DNA of 64,000 bases from Actinopolymorpha rutila (GTDB lineage: Bacteria; Actinomycetota; Actinomycetes; Propionibacteriales; Actinopolymorphaceae), in contig NZ_JACBZH010000001.1 in the NCBI RefSeq assembly GCF_013407855.1, positions 124,001 to 188,000 on the forward strand. The letters run 5' to 3'. How positions within the stretch are numbered: position 1 is the first letter of the stretch; each line of letters opens with the position of its first letter. Under the pieces are notes generated by a model. That model searched no databases, was not told the origin of the DNA, and saw nothing but the letters and a program-made list of their open reading frames with translations. A program made the translations under genes and the position numbers. Of this stretch, positions 49,237 through 58,738 are shown one piece after another.

Positions 49237-50931
49237 TCAGGCCGCGGACCGGCCCAGCCGGGTACGGAGCAGGCCGAGGAGCTCGGCGATCTCCCGGACC
49301 GCGAACAGCCTGGCCAGGACAAGGTATCCCCCGAGCAGGACCACTCCACCCACCGCCACCGCCAGCAGCTCCACCAGCGGGGAGTCGCCGAGCCCCGCGG
49401 TCACGAGCCGGGCGAGGGCGTACGCGAGCACACCGGGGATCAGAGCCGCCCCGCCGGCCCGGGCGTACGTGCTGAACAGCCGGCGCCCGTCGACCCCGCC
49501 CATCCGGCGGCGCAGCACGACCAGACTGCCGAGGAACCCGATCCAGTAGCCGAGGCCGTACGACGCGGCGATGCCCACCGTCTTCCACTGCACCGGCAGG
49601 ACGGCGTAGGCGACCACCGAGCACACGATGCCCACCGCGACCACCCCGATCTGGACGAAGACCGGCGTGCGGGTGTCCTCGTAGGCGTAGAAGCCGCGCA
49701 GCACGATGTGGTGGCTGGAGAACCCGATCAGGCCGAGCGCGAACCCCATCAGGACGTACCCCATGAACCGTGCGCTGGTGTCCCCGCCGCCGTGCAGGAA
49801 GAAGAACAGCGCGGTCGTCATGTCCGCGCCGAGGGCGAGGAAGGCGATCGACGCCGGGATGATCGCCACGGCCGTGAGGCGCAGGCCGTACGACAGGTCG
49901 GCGCGGACCGCACCGTTGTCACCCTCGGCCGCCGACCGGCTCATCCGCGGCAGCAGGGCGGCCACGATCGAGACCGTGATCACCGCGTGCGGGAGCATCA
50001 GGATGAGATAGGCGTTGAGGTACGGCGTGAGGCCGTACCCGCTGTCGTGCCCGAACTTCTGCAGCGCCTGCGCACTCACCGCGGTGGTCAGCCGGGTGGC
50101 CACGATGAACCACACCTGGTTGACCAGGACGAACCCGACGGTCCAGATCGCCAGCCGGCCGGACTTGCCGATGCCGCCGCCCCGGAAGTCGAACCTCGGG
50201 CGGAGCCGGAAGCCCGCGCTGCGCAGGACGGGCAGCAGGCACAGCGCCTGGACGGCGATGCCGAGGGTCGAGCCGAGGCCCAGCAACAGGATCTGCGCGC
50301 CGGTGATCTCCTGCGGGGTGTCCGCGTCGGAGATCACGATGAACGCCACGAAGACGACGATCGAGACGATGTTGTTGAGGATCGGTGACCACATCATCGG
50401 CCCGAACCGCCCGCGGGCGTTCAGCATCTGGCCGAGGATGACGTACAGGCCGTAGAAGAAGATCTGTGGCAGGCAGTACCACGCGAACGCCACCGCGAGG
50501 TCGAAGTACGGCCGGTTGGCCGGCGAGTTCATCGCCGCCCCGGAGTAGGCCCGCACCAGCAGCGGGGCGCAGACCACGGCCACCACGCTCATGCCGGCCA
50601 GGACGAGCGCCGCCAGCGTGAGCAGCCGCTGGGCGAACGCCACACCACCGTCCGGGTCGTTCTTCATCGCCCGGACGAGCTGGGGCACGAAGACCGCGTT
50701 GAGCGCGCCGCCGGCGATCAGGATGTAGAGCGAGTTGGGGATCGTGTTGGCGAGGTTGAACGTGTCCGCGAAGAACGCCGTGCCGAGTGCCCAGACGAGG
50801 ACCAGGCTGCGGGCGAAGCCGGTGACCCGGGAGACCACGGTGCCGGCCGCCATGACCGCGCTGGCGCGCAGCAGGCTGGCCTGCTCGCTTCGTGGTTCCT
50901 TCTTCTGGGGGACAGCGACGTCACCGTTCAC
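49237..50931 (-). CDS. murJ: Lipid II flippase MurJ (MviN)
   Basis: 564 residues, about 14 membrane segments, MATE/MOP fold. Starts LLRASAVMAAGTVVSRVTGF, with the family's conserved Arg in GFARSLVLVW and TIPNSLYILIAGGALNAVFV. It flips the peptidoglycan precursor lipid II outward. The protein ends just after the last membrane segments, so the pseudokinase part fused in mycobacteria is encoded separately 120 bases downstream. GTG overlaps the DUF6049 stop (GTGA). Confidence 0.95.
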   Translation of the reverse strand: MNGDVAVPQKKEPRSEQASLLRASAVMAAGTVVSRVTGFARSLVLVWALGTAFFADTFNLANTIPNSLYILIAGGALNAVFVPQLVRAMKNDPDGGVAFAQRLLTLAALVLAGMSVVAVVCAPLLVRAYSGAAMNSPANRPYFDLAVAFAWYCLPQIFFYGLYVILGQMLNARGRFGPMMWSPILNNIVSIVVFVAFIVISDADTPQEITGAQILLLGLGSTLGIAVQALCLLPVLRSAGFRLRPRFDFRGGGIGKSGRLAIWTVGFVLVNQVWFIVATRLTTAVSAQALQKFGHDSGYGLTPYLNAYLILMLPHAVITVSIVAALLPRMSRSAAEGDNGAVRADLSYGLRLTAVAIIPASIAFLALGADMTTALFFFLHGGGDTSARFMGYVLMGFALGLIGFSSHHIVLRGFYAYEDTRTPVFVQIGVVAVGIVCSVVAYAVLPVQWKTVGIAASYGLGYWIGFLGSLVVLRRRMGGVDGRRLFSTYARAGGAALIPGVLAYALARLVTAGLGDSPLVELLAVAVGGVVLLGGYLVLARLFAVREIAELLGLLRTRLGRSAA

Positions 50932-53243
50932 CGCTTCGCCTTCGTCATGTCGGGGCCAGGAGAGCCGGGCTGGGAGCCGGGCTCGGAACCGGGCCGGCTG
51001 CCGGATTCCTTGTCGTGCGGCTGCGCGGCCCGGCCGTTGGACCGGTCCGGGTCACCCGGCACGTCGTCCGGAGTCGGCTCGGCCCGATCGGGCTCGGCGG
51101 GCTCGCCGACCTCGGTGGCCGCCTCGCCCTGACCGCCGGCCCTGGCCCTCCGTGCCGCCGCGGCCGACCGCAGCCGCCGCACGATACGCGTACCGGCCGC
51201 CAACAGCAACAACCCCAGGCCGACGAAGATGACCACCCAGCCGACCTGACCGTAGCCGGTGACCCTGACGAAGAACGGCTGGGTGGCGCCGAACGACGTA
51301 CCGGAACGGGTCGTCACCCGCGCCTCCATCTGCACCGCGGACCGGACTCTGCTGTCCGCCGGTGCCTGCGCCGTCACGCTCACCGTCGCCTTGCGGTGGG
51401 GGTCGACGCGCACCGGGTCGATCGGGGCCACCTTGAGCAGTTCGGGGTCGCGGGGGCGCACCTCGAGGTGTACCTCCACCGGCTGGTTGCCGCGGTTCCA
51501 GATCGTCACCGGGAAGCGGCCGGTCTGGCTGGACAGCGTCACCAGGCGTGGCGGGACGACCTCCACCCGGCCGATGGCCGTACGGATCCGGGAGCTCATG
51601 CTGTCGACGAGGTCGATCGCGTCGGCGTCGTCGCGCCGCCACGACGTGGAGGCTCCACGCAGGAACTCCCGGTCCAGCGCCGGGCGGGACCGCTCCGGCT
51701 CGGCCAGCATGTCCAGGAGTTCGGCCGAGTTGGCCGCGAGCTCGCGCAGGTGCTGGACGTGGCGCGGGCTGAGCTCGGCCCGGGTGTCTCTGGGGGAAGT
51801 ACGCAGCGGGCCGCCGTAGGCCGTCGGCGCCTGGGACAGCAGCGCGCCGACCGAGAGGGGCCGCAGCCAGGAGACCGACTCGACGGTGCGGAACAACGTG
51901 TCGCCGGAGGCACCGGGGTTCCAGTCGCGCGGCATCGCGGCGACCATCCGCCGCAGCGTGGTGGCCGGGTCGCCGCCCTGCATCGCCGCCAGCGCGGTCT
52001 CGCTCAGGAACCGCTGCTGGATGCTCACGGGTGAGGACTGTCCGCCCGGCCCGCCGGCGGTCAGGGACGGGTCGGCAACCAGCGCGGTCACCGCGCCTTC
52101 AGGGGTGGCCAGCGACGCCACCGGGCTGGAGCCGTCCTTGGGCAGGGTGGGCAGGGCCGGCTGGGACAGCAGCACCGTGTGGGCCTTGCTGGCGGCGATC
52201 GTCTCCAGGGTGCCCGCGTCGGCGTAGCCCGCGCCGGGCCAGACGAGGGTGCCGCCGGTCTGGTACTCGTCCGAGGCCTGGTCGGCGGCCCGGACCGCCT
52301 GGGGGTAGCGGTCGGTGAGGTGGTAGCGCTGCAGAGCGGGCAGGTCGGGGTCGGCGTACGGCAGCATCTTCGCGTCACCGGCAGCGAGCACACCCCGGGC
52401 GCGGTTGAGCCACCGGCGCACGTCGGCGGTCTGGGCGGCACTGACCTTGGTGCCCGACGAGGTGGTGAACCCGTCGGACATCCGCTGCGCCTCGTCCAGC
52501 AGGGACGGGTCGACGAGGAAGCTGAGTCCGTGGCGGGCGCCGAGTTCGAGCAGCCGGCTCAGCCGACCGTTGGGCCCGAACTCCCCGAGCGCCGGGGTCT
52601 CGGCGGCGTCGTTGCTCCCGGACGGGGAACGCATGACGTCGCCGTCGACCAGGCGCGGCTGGTCGGTGACGGGCAGGACGAACGCCACCTCGACCGGCGT
52701 CAGCTTGGTGCCCGCCGGGAGATACGGCAGGAAGGTACGAGCCCGCCAGGTTTCCCGCAGGCTGGAATCCGGCGTGGTGGCCCGGATGTCGACGCCCACG
52801 ACGTACACACCGGCCGCGTCCAGTCCCAGCTGCGCCATCGGCACGTTGACGTCGAAGCGCGCGGCGGCGTGCGGCCGCAGCCTCGGGGCCACCTGGTCGA
52901 CGAGGTTCCACGGCTGGTCCAGGCGGGTGCCGAGGCGTTCGCCCGGCTGTTCGGCGGCGGCAGTGGTGAGCTCGTCACGGGACGTGAGGGGTGACTGATC
53001 GAACCACAGCATCGCGTTGACGGTGGACAGCGGGACGTCGCCGGAGTTGACCACCCGGCCGGTGATGCGGAGGTTTTTCGTCCCTTTGGTGGCGTACGGC
53101 GTCACGGAGTCGATCTGGATGCGTACTCCCGGCACCTGGGCCGAGGCGGGCGTCGCGGAAGCCGTGACCAGGCCGCCGACGCAGGCCAGCATCGCCAGCA
53201 CCGCCAGGACGGCGGTCGCCAACCTTGCTCGACCCGCCAACAC
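50928..53243 (-). CDS. DUF6049 family secreted/membrane protein
   Basis: 771 residues. Signal peptide at the start (LATAVLAVLAMLACVGGLVT, then ASATPASAQ). Long extracytoplasmic region beginning VRIQIDSVTPYATKGTKNLR, with a polysaccharide-deacetylase-like middle (GARHGLSFLVDPSLLDEAQR), and a beta-sandwich before the C-terminal membrane helix (GWVVIFVGLGLLLLAAGTRI). Cytosolic tail is Pro/Gly/Asp-rich. Always encoded with murJ in actinobacteria (Rv3909 type); presumed cell-wall partner of MurJ, function unproven. Confidence 0.9.
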   Translation of the reverse strand: MLAGRARLATAVLAVLAMLACVGGLVTASATPASAQVPGVRIQIDSVTPYATKGTKNLRITGRVVNSGDVPLSTVNAMLWFDQSPLTSRDELTTAAAEQPGERLGTRLDQPWNLVDQVAPRLRPHAAARFDVNVPMAQLGLDAAGVYVVGVDIRATTPDSSLRETWRARTFLPYLPAGTKLTPVEVAFVLPVTDQPRLVDGDVMRSPSGSNDAAETPALGEFGPNGRLSRLLELGARHGLSFLVDPSLLDEAQRMSDGFTTSSGTKVSAAQTADVRRWLNRARGVLAAGDAKMLPYADPDLPALQRYHLTDRYPQAVRAADQASDEYQTGGTLVWPGAGYADAGTLETIAASKAHTVLLSQPALPTLPKDGSSPVASLATPEGAVTALVADPSLTAGGPGGQSSPVSIQQRFLSETALAAMQGGDPATTLRRMVAAMPRDWNPGASGDTLFRTVESVSWLRPLSVGALLSQAPTAYGGPLRTSPRDTRAELSPRHVQHLRELAANSAELLDMLAEPERSRPALDREFLRGASTSWRRDDADAIDLVDSMSSRIRTAIGRVEVVPPRLVTLSSQTGRFPVTIWNRGNQPVEVHLEVRPRDPELLKVAPIDPVRVDPHRKATVSVTAQAPADSRVRSAVQMEARVTTRSGTSFGATQPFFVRVTGYGQVGWVVIFVGLGLLLLAAGTRIVRRLRSAAAARRARAGGQGEAATEVGEPAEPDRAEPTPDDVPGDPDRSNGRAAQPHDKESGSRPGSEPGSQPGSPGPDMTKAKR

Positions 53244-53339
53244 GCCTCGATGCTAGGGCATGTCTCTATGCGGGGTGCCTGACTCGGTCCGCGCCCACCA
53301 CGGCGTACGGCCACACCCGAGGCCGTACGCTTGCCTCCC

Positions 53340-54788
53340 GTGTCGACCGACCACCTGAGCGAGGCCCAGCAGCGCGGAGTACGAGAACTCCTGCGAATCG
53401 CCCCCGTGATCGACGAACTCGGCGCGCGGTTCCAGGCCGCCGGTGCCCGGCTCGCGCTCGTCGGCGGCTCCGTCCGTGACGCGCTGCTCGGCCGGCTCGG
53501 CCTCGACCTGGACTTCACCACCAGCGCCCGGCCAATCGAGGTCGAACGCCTGCTCACCGGCTGGGCAGACGCGGTATGGGACATCGGCCGCGAGTTCGGG
53601 ACGATCGGCGCCCGCAAGGGCGACTGGACTATCGAGATCACCACGTTCCGTGCGGAGGCGTACAGCTCCGACAGCCGCAAGCCCGCGGTCACGTTCGGTG
53701 ACACGCTGGAGGGCGACCTCGGCCGGCGCGACTTCACCGTCAACGCGCTCGCGGTCAACCTCCCCGACCGGGCGTTCGTCGACCCGTTCGGCGGGCTGAC
53801 CGACCTGGCCGCGGGGGTGCTGCGGACACCCGGCCGGCCGGAGGACTCCTTCACCGACGACCCGCTGCGGATGATGAGGGCGGCGAGGTTCGCCAGCCAG
53901 CTCGGCTTCTCGGTGGCGCCGGAGGTGGTGGCGGCGATCCGCGCGATGGCCGACCGGATCACCATCGTGTCCGCCGAGCGGGTCCGGGACGAGCTGGTGA
54001 AGCTGGTCCTCGGCCCCGACCCCCGTGCCGGGCTGGAGCTTCTCGTCGGCGCCGGGCTGGCCGACCACATCCTGCCCGAGCTTCCCGCGCTGCGGCTGGA
54101 GCTCGACGAGCACCACCGGCACAAGGACGTGTACGAACACAGCCTCACCGTGCTCGACCAGGCGATCGCCATGGAGGGGCGGATCGGCACCGGTGGCCCC
54201 GACTTCGTGACCAGGTTCGCCGCGCTGATGCACGACGTGGGCAAGCCGGCGACCCGGCGCTTCGAGGACGGCGGCCGGGTCACCTTCCACCACCACGAGG
54301 TCAAGGGCGCCCGGATCACGACCAAGCGGATGCGTGCGCTGCGGTTCTCCGGTGAGCAGATGGACGCGGTGTCCCGGCTGGTGGAGCTGCACCTGCGCTT
54401 CCACGGGTACGGCGGAGGGGAGTGGACCGACTCCGCCGTACGCCGCTACGTCCGCGACGCCGGGCCGCTGCTGGATCGGCTGCACGTGCTCACCCGCGCC
54501 GACTGCACCACCCGCAACCGGCGCAAGGCGGCCTCCCTGCAGCGCACCTACGACCAGCTGGAGGAGCGGATCGCGCGGCTGGCCGAGGAGGAGGAGCTGG
54601 CCAGCATCCGGCCGGACCTCGACGGCAACGAGATCATGCAGACGCTGGGCGTCCCGCCTGGTCCCGTGGTCGGCCGGGCGTACAAGCACCTGCTGGAGGT
54701 ACGCCTGGACCAGGGACGGTTGGACAAGGACGCCGTACGCGGCGAGCTGCTGCGTTGGTGGGCGGAGCAGCCGGAAGCCCGGGCCTGA
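53340..54788 (+). CDS. cca: CCA tRNA nucleotidyltransferase
   Basis: 482 residues from GTG at 53340 (a TTG at 53331 adds three). Nucleotidyltransferase core: LALVGGSVRDALLGRLGLDL and DLDFTTSARP with the two metal Asp; RRDFTVNALAVNL; ERV-RDEL helix. C-terminal HD domain: YEHSLTVLDQAIAM and FAALMHDVGKPATR. It adds or repairs the CCA end of tRNAs (tRNA-Ile here lacks an encoded CCA). Divergent from DUF6049. Confidence 0.95.
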   Translation: MSTDHLSEAQQRGVRELLRIAPVIDELGARFQAAGARLALVGGSVRDALLGRLGLDLDFTTSARPIEVERLLTGWADAVWDIGREFGTIGARKGDWTIEITTFRAEAYSSDSRKPAVTFGDTLEGDLGRRDFTVNALAVNLPDRAFVDPFGGLTDLAAGVLRTPGRPEDSFTDDPLRMMRAARFASQLGFSVAPEVVAAIRAMADRITIVSAERVRDELVKLVLGPDPRAGLELLVGAGLADHILPELPALRLELDEHHRHKDVYEHSLTVLDQAIAMEGRIGTGGPDFVTRFAALMHDVGKPATRRFEDGGRVTFHHHEVKGARITTKRMRALRFSGEQMDAVSRLVELHLRFHGYGGGEWTDSAVRRYVRDAGPLLDRLHVLTRADCTTRNRRKAASLQRTYDQLEERIARLAEEEELASIRPDLDGNEIMQTLGVPPGPVVGRAYKHLLEVRLDQGRLDKDAVRGELLRWWAEQPEARA

Positions 54789-54827
54789 GCGATTCCGTCC
54801 GGCCGGTGCGCCCATGCGGCCCGTCGG

Positions 54828-56144
54828 TCACTCCGCGGCCGATTCGGAGGAGACCGGGGTACGAGGGCGCAGGCGTACGCCGGTGAGCCGGGCGTAGCCG
54901 ACCGCGGCGGCGACGTAGGCCACCGCGGTGACCGCCAGCACGGCGTACGAGCGCCCGGTCGGCGGCAGCGTCAGCGCGGCAAAGGCGGCGGCGAGCACGA
55001 CGACGACGTTGAACAGCACGTCGTACAACGAGAAGACCCGGCCGCGGTAGACGTCGGCGACGGTCTCCTGCACCAGCGTGTCCACACAGATCTTCACACC
55101 CTGGGCGCACAGGCCGAGGACGAACGCGGTCACCAGGACCGCGGGCACGGTGAAGAAGGTGCCCGGTACGAGCACCGCCACGGCCCCGACGAGGAAGAGC
55201 ACCACGATCCAGGCCTCCTTCCGGATCCGCCGGACGGCGATCGGCGTGAGCAGCGCCGCCGACCCGAAGCCCAGCCCGGACACCAGCACCGCGGTGCCCA
55301 GGCCGGCGATCCCGGCGGCGGCGTCGCCCGCGGCGAAGTAGTTGCGATAGAGCAGGATGATCGCCACCGTGCACAGGGTGAAGAAGAAGCGCTGGACCGC
55401 GATCGCCGCCAAACCGAACGCCGCGGGCCGGCACTCCACCACGTGCCGCGCCCCGTCGGCCAGGCCGCGCAGCACGTGCCGGACCGTCGCGGCGACCTCG
55501 GCGCGTGCCGCCGCGAGGTCCGGCCCCAGCATCGGCCGCGGAATCCGCAGCACCAGCAGCGCGCTGGCGGCATAGCCCAGACTGGCGAGGACCAGCACGA
55601 CGTACTCCGCGGTCGCCGGAGCTCCCCACCCCAGCGCGGCCGCGGTAGAGCCGACGCCCAGGCCGACGAGGTAGGCGAGCGTCCCGCAGGTCGGGGTGAC
55701 CGCGTTGGCCAGCACCAGGCGTTCGGTGGAGACCACGTGCGGCAGGGCCGCCGACAGGGCCGCGAGCAAGAAGCGGTTGACAGACAGGCAGGCGAGGACG
55801 GCAAGGACGAACAACGGCCCCTCGCCGCCCCCGCGCGTCACCGCCAGGACGATCAGCACCAGCACCGCGCGAACGGCGTTGCACCACACCATCGTCTGCC
55901 GCCGCGACCAGCGGTCCAGCAGCACACCGCAGAACGGGCCGAGCAGGGAGAACGGCAACAACAACACCGCGAACCCGACCGCGATCGCGGTGGCGGTCGG
56001 CTGGCGTTCGGGAGAGAACAGGACGTACGACGCGATCGCGACCTGAAACACCCCGTCGGAGAACTGCGAGACCAGCCGGACGGCGAACAGCCGCCGGAAG
56101 AATCGGTGCCCCAGCAGGGTGGCGAGGTCACGCAGAAACCGCAC
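54828..56144 (-). CDS. MFS transporter
   Basis: 438 residues, about 12 membrane segments, MFS_3/EntS-like. The loop after segment 2 has FCGVLLDRWSRRQTMVWCNA, motif A. Substrate unknown; drug or siderophore efflux are common for the group. Converges with cca, 39 bases between stops. Confidence 0.85.
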   Translation of the reverse strand: MRFLRDLATLLGHRFFRRLFAVRLVSQFSDGVFQVAIASYVLFSPERQPTATAIAVGFAVLLLPFSLLGPFCGVLLDRWSRRQTMVWCNAVRAVLVLIVLAVTRGGGEGPLFVLAVLACLSVNRFLLAALSAALPHVVSTERLVLANAVTPTCGTLAYLVGLGVGSTAAALGWGAPATAEYVVLVLASLGYAASALLVLRIPRPMLGPDLAAARAEVAATVRHVLRGLADGARHVVECRPAAFGLAAIAVQRFFFTLCTVAIILLYRNYFAAGDAAAGIAGLGTAVLVSGLGFGSAALLTPIAVRRIRKEAWIVVLFLVGAVAVLVPGTFFTVPAVLVTAFVLGLCAQGVKICVDTLVQETVADVYRGRVFSLYDVLFNVVVVLAAAFAALTLPPTGRSYAVLAVTAVAYVAAAVGYARLTGVRLRPRTPVSSESAAE

Positions 56145-56162
56145 CCCAGCAGGGTAGGCGGT

Positions 56163-57248
56163 TCAGCGCTCGACCTCTCCGCGGATGAACTTCTCCACCA
56201 GTTCGCGGGCCACGTCGTCGGAGTACTGCTCCGGCGGACTTTTCATGAAGTACGACGACGCCGAAAGGATCGGCCCGCCGATGCCGCGGTCCTTGGCGAT
56301 CTTCGCCGCCCGGATCGCGTCGATGATGATGCCGGCGGAGTTGGGCGAGTCCCAGACCTCCAGCTTGTACTCCAGGCTGAGCGGGACATCGCCGAACGCG
56401 CGGCCCTCCAGTCGTACGTAGGCCCACTTGCGGTCGTCCAGCCAGGGCACGTGGTCGCTCGGGCCCACGTGCACGTTGCGCTTCTCCAGGTGGTGCGGGA
56501 TCTGCGACGTGACCGACTGCGTCTTCGAGATCTTCTTCGACTCCAGCCGGTCCCGCTCCAGCATGTTCATGAAGTCCATGTTGCCGCCGAAGTTGAGCTG
56601 GTACGTGCGCTCCACCACGACGCCGCGGTCCTCGAACAGCTTCGACAGCACGCGGTGTGTGATCGTCGCGCCGACCTGGCTCTTGATGTCGTCGCCGATG
56701 ATCGGCAGCCCGGCCTCGGTGAACTTCGCCGCCCACTCCGGGTCGGTCGCGATGAACACCGGCAGGGCGTTGACGAATGCCACCCCGGCGTCAATCGCGC
56801 ATTGCGCGTAGAACTTGTCCGCCGCCTCCGAACCCACCGGCAGGTAGGAGACCAGCACGTCGGCCTCGGCCGCGCGCAGCGCCGCAACGATGTCAACCGG
56901 CTCTTGCTCGGACTCGCTGATCGTCTCCCGGTAGTACTTCCCGAGCCCGTCCAGCGTGTGCCCGCGCTGGACCGTGATCCCGGTCGGGGGTACGTCACAG
57001 ATCCTGATCGTGTTGTTCTCGCTGGCCCTGGTGGCGTCGGCGAGGTCGAGGCCCACCTTCTTGGCGTCGACGTCGAACGCGGCCACGAACTCGACGTCCC
57101 GTACGTGGTAGTCGCCGAACCGCACGTGCATCAGCCCCGGCACCTTCTGGGTGGGGTCGGCGTCGCGGTAGTAGTGGACTCCCTGGATCAGCGACGTCGC
57201 GCAGTTTCCCACGCCGACGATGGCAACCCGGATCGACTGCGGACTCAT
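56163..57248 (-). CDS. ino1: Inositol-3-phosphate synthase
   Basis: 361 residues, short actinobacterial type. NAD site [20 protein letters not shown]; catalytic-domain blocks [20 protein letters not shown] and [20 protein letters not shown] and [13 protein letters not shown]. Converts glucose 6-phosphate to inositol 3-phosphate for mycothiol and phosphatidylinositol. Encoded 18 bases after padR; in M. tuberculosis ino1 and the same regulator are also neighbours (Rv0046c/Rv0047c). Confidence 0.96.
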   Translation of the reverse strand: MSPQSIRVAIVGVGNCATSLIQGVHYYRDADPTQKVPGLMHVRFGDYHVRDVEFVAAFDVDAKKVGLDLADATRASENNTIRICDVPPTGITVQRGHTLDGLGKYYRETISESEQEPVDIVAALRAAEADVLVSYLPVGSEAADKFYAQCAIDAGVAFVNALPVFIATDPEWAAKFTEAGLPIIGDDIKSQVGATITHRVLSKLFEDRGVVVERTYQLNFGGNMDFMNMLERDRLESKKISKTQSVTSQIPHHLEKRNVHVGPSDHVPWLDDRKWAYVRLEGRAFGDVPLSLEYKLEVWDSPNSAGIIIDAIRAAKIAKDRGIGGPILSASSYFMKSPPEQYSDDVARELVEKFIRGEVER

Positions 57249-57266
57249 GGACCTTCTCCTCGGTTC

Positions 57267-57941
57267 TCAGTGGTCTTGGGTGTGGCGCTGTTCTGGGTGG
57301 CGGTCTTCGGGATGGTGGTCGTCGGCGTGGCGGTCGGCCGGCTCGGGCCGGTCGGGCAGTTCCTTGGCGGCGGGGCGGCCCACGCGTTCGGAGGCGATCA
57401 GGTCGCTGAGCCAGTGCACCTCCCGCTCGACGGACTCAACGCCGTGCCGCTGGAGTTCGACGGCGTAGGTGTCGAGGCGTTCCTGCGTACGGTGGAGTTG
57501 CGCGCGGGTGCGGTCCAGGCGCTCCTCCAGCCGCCGTCGCCGGCCCTCCAGGATGCGCAGGCGTACAGCCGCGTCCGTGCGCGCGAAGAACGCCAGGCGG
57601 ACGCCGAAGTTGTCGTCGTCCCAGGCGGACGGCCCGCCCTCGGCCAGCAGTTCGGTGAGGAGTTGCTCACCGGCGGGGGTGAGGCGGTAGACGATCCGCG
57701 CCCGGCGCCGGGCGGCGGTGCCGGTGGAGGTCCGGTCGCCGACGTCGGTGGCGGAGGAGTCCTCGCTGACGCAGTCCCGGGCTAGCAGGGACTTCAGGCA
57801 GGGATAGAGCGAGCCGTAGGACAGCGCGCGTCCCCACCCGAACCTCGCGTTGAGGCGCTTGCGCAGCTCGTAACCATGCATCGGCGCCTCGTGCAGGAGT
57901 CCCAGGACCGCGAGCTCGAGTACGCCCCCGCGGCGTGCCAT
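57267..57941 (-). CDS. PadR family transcriptional regulator
   Basis: 224 residues. N-terminal winged helix (residues 5-85): LELAVLGLLHEAPMHGYELR, WGRALSYGSLYPCLKSLLAR, VYRLTPAGEQLL. C-terminal coiled coil about 130-185 (RLRILEGRRRRLEERLDRTR) for dimerisation and a His/Arg/Asp-rich tail (DRHADDHHPEDRH). ATG at 57939-57941. It likely controls itself and ino1, consistent with the operator at 58080. Confidence 0.92.
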   Translation of the reverse strand: MARRGGVLELAVLGLLHEAPMHGYELRKRLNARFGWGRALSYGSLYPCLKSLLARDCVSEDSSATDVGDRTSTGTAARRRARIVYRLTPAGEQLLTELLAEGGPSAWDDDNFGVRLAFFARTDAAVRLRILEGRRRRLEERLDRTRAQLHRTQERLDTYAVELQRHGVESVEREVHWLSDLIASERVGRPAAKELPDRPEPADRHADDHHPEDRHPEQRHTQDH

Positions 57942-58256
57942 GCACCTCACCGTCCCTGTCCCGCGTCGTCCAGCGCCGTTCCGAGCCCCGTTCCAAGCCC
58001 GATCCGGGCTGATCCAAGCCTGCCCGTGGCGCCGCCTCACGATGCCCGGCCCGCACCGATTTGGACATTGTCCACTATTCGATGTATCGAACTGATACAT
58101 CGTGTCGAGATGTTCGGACGATAGAGGCGGGCGCCGTGGAAGCGCAAGGGGTGACCGCTCCGGGGACCGACGGCGGCCGGGCCGATCGGCAGGTTTGATC
58201 GCCGCACCTGCGCCGCGGGACTCGACGCTCCCGCCGAAGGCCGTACTCTCGTTGGC
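57942..58256. other. padR/DUF5318 divergent intergenic region
   Basis: 315 bases without a gene, containing the operator-like palindrome at 58080-58102, just downstream of an AT-richer stretch (GGACATTGTCCACTATTC) that could hold a promoter for padR. Confidence 0.5.
58080..58102. promoter_or_regulatory. Candidate PadR operator
   Basis: CGATGTATC-GAACT-GATACATCG: perfect 9-bp arms around a 5-base centre, in the divergent region upstream of padR (139 bases from its ATG). PadR dimers bind inverted ATGTAT/ATACAT-type repeats. Specific pairing with this protein is inferred. Confidence 0.6.
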
Positions 58257-58673
58257 ATGTGGTCCCAACGGTCGGTAGTCGATTACAGCCTGCAGCGGAA
58301 GGCGACGCTGCAGGCGCTGCGTGGTGGCCACGCGACCGTGATGGAGGACGTGTGCGACGCCGACCCGTACCTCCTCCGGGCGGCGAAGTTTCACGGGGAA
58401 CCGACCGACCGGCCCTGCCCGATCTGCCGGAAGGAGAAGCTGACCCACGTCACCTACGTCTTCGGTGACGAACTCGGTCAGTACTCCGGCCGGATTCGGC
58501 AGACTCCCGAGCTGGAGAGGATGGCCCGTGAGCACGGTGAGTTCCGGGTCTATGTCATCGAGGTCTGCCAGGGTTGCTCGTGGAATCACCTCACGCTTTC
58601 GTACGTCCTCGGTGACGGTGTGCCACGGCGGCCGCCTCGTCGGCAGCGCACAGTCGAGGACGAGTACTCCTAG
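58257..58673 (+). CDS. DUF5318 zinc-ribbon-like protein
   Basis: 138 residues: SVVDYSLQRKATLQALRGGH, then CPICRKEKLTHVTYVFGDEL and VYVIEVCQGCSWNHL. The two CxxC pairs (CPIC, CQGC) look like a zinc ribbon. Actinobacteria encode it just before ponA (Rv0049 type). Function unknown; its constant neighbour is a class A penicillin-binding protein. Confidence 0.9.
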   Translation: MWSQRSVVDYSLQRKATLQALRGGHATVMEDVCDADPYLLRAAKFHGEPTDRPCPICRKEKLTHVTYVFGDELGQYSGRIRQTPELERMAREHGEFRVYVIEVCQGCSWNHLTLSYVLGDGVPRRPPRRQRTVEDEYS

Positions 58674-58738
58674 CCGGGCCAACTGCCGTACCCTCGTCAG
58701 CGCCAATCCGCTGCCGGGCAACCCCCTGGAACGACACC

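Noticed and set aside
53253..54815. 520-codon frame antisense to the CCA nucleotidyltransferase gene
   Set aside because: No domain pattern; the sense-strand gene has all family motifs.
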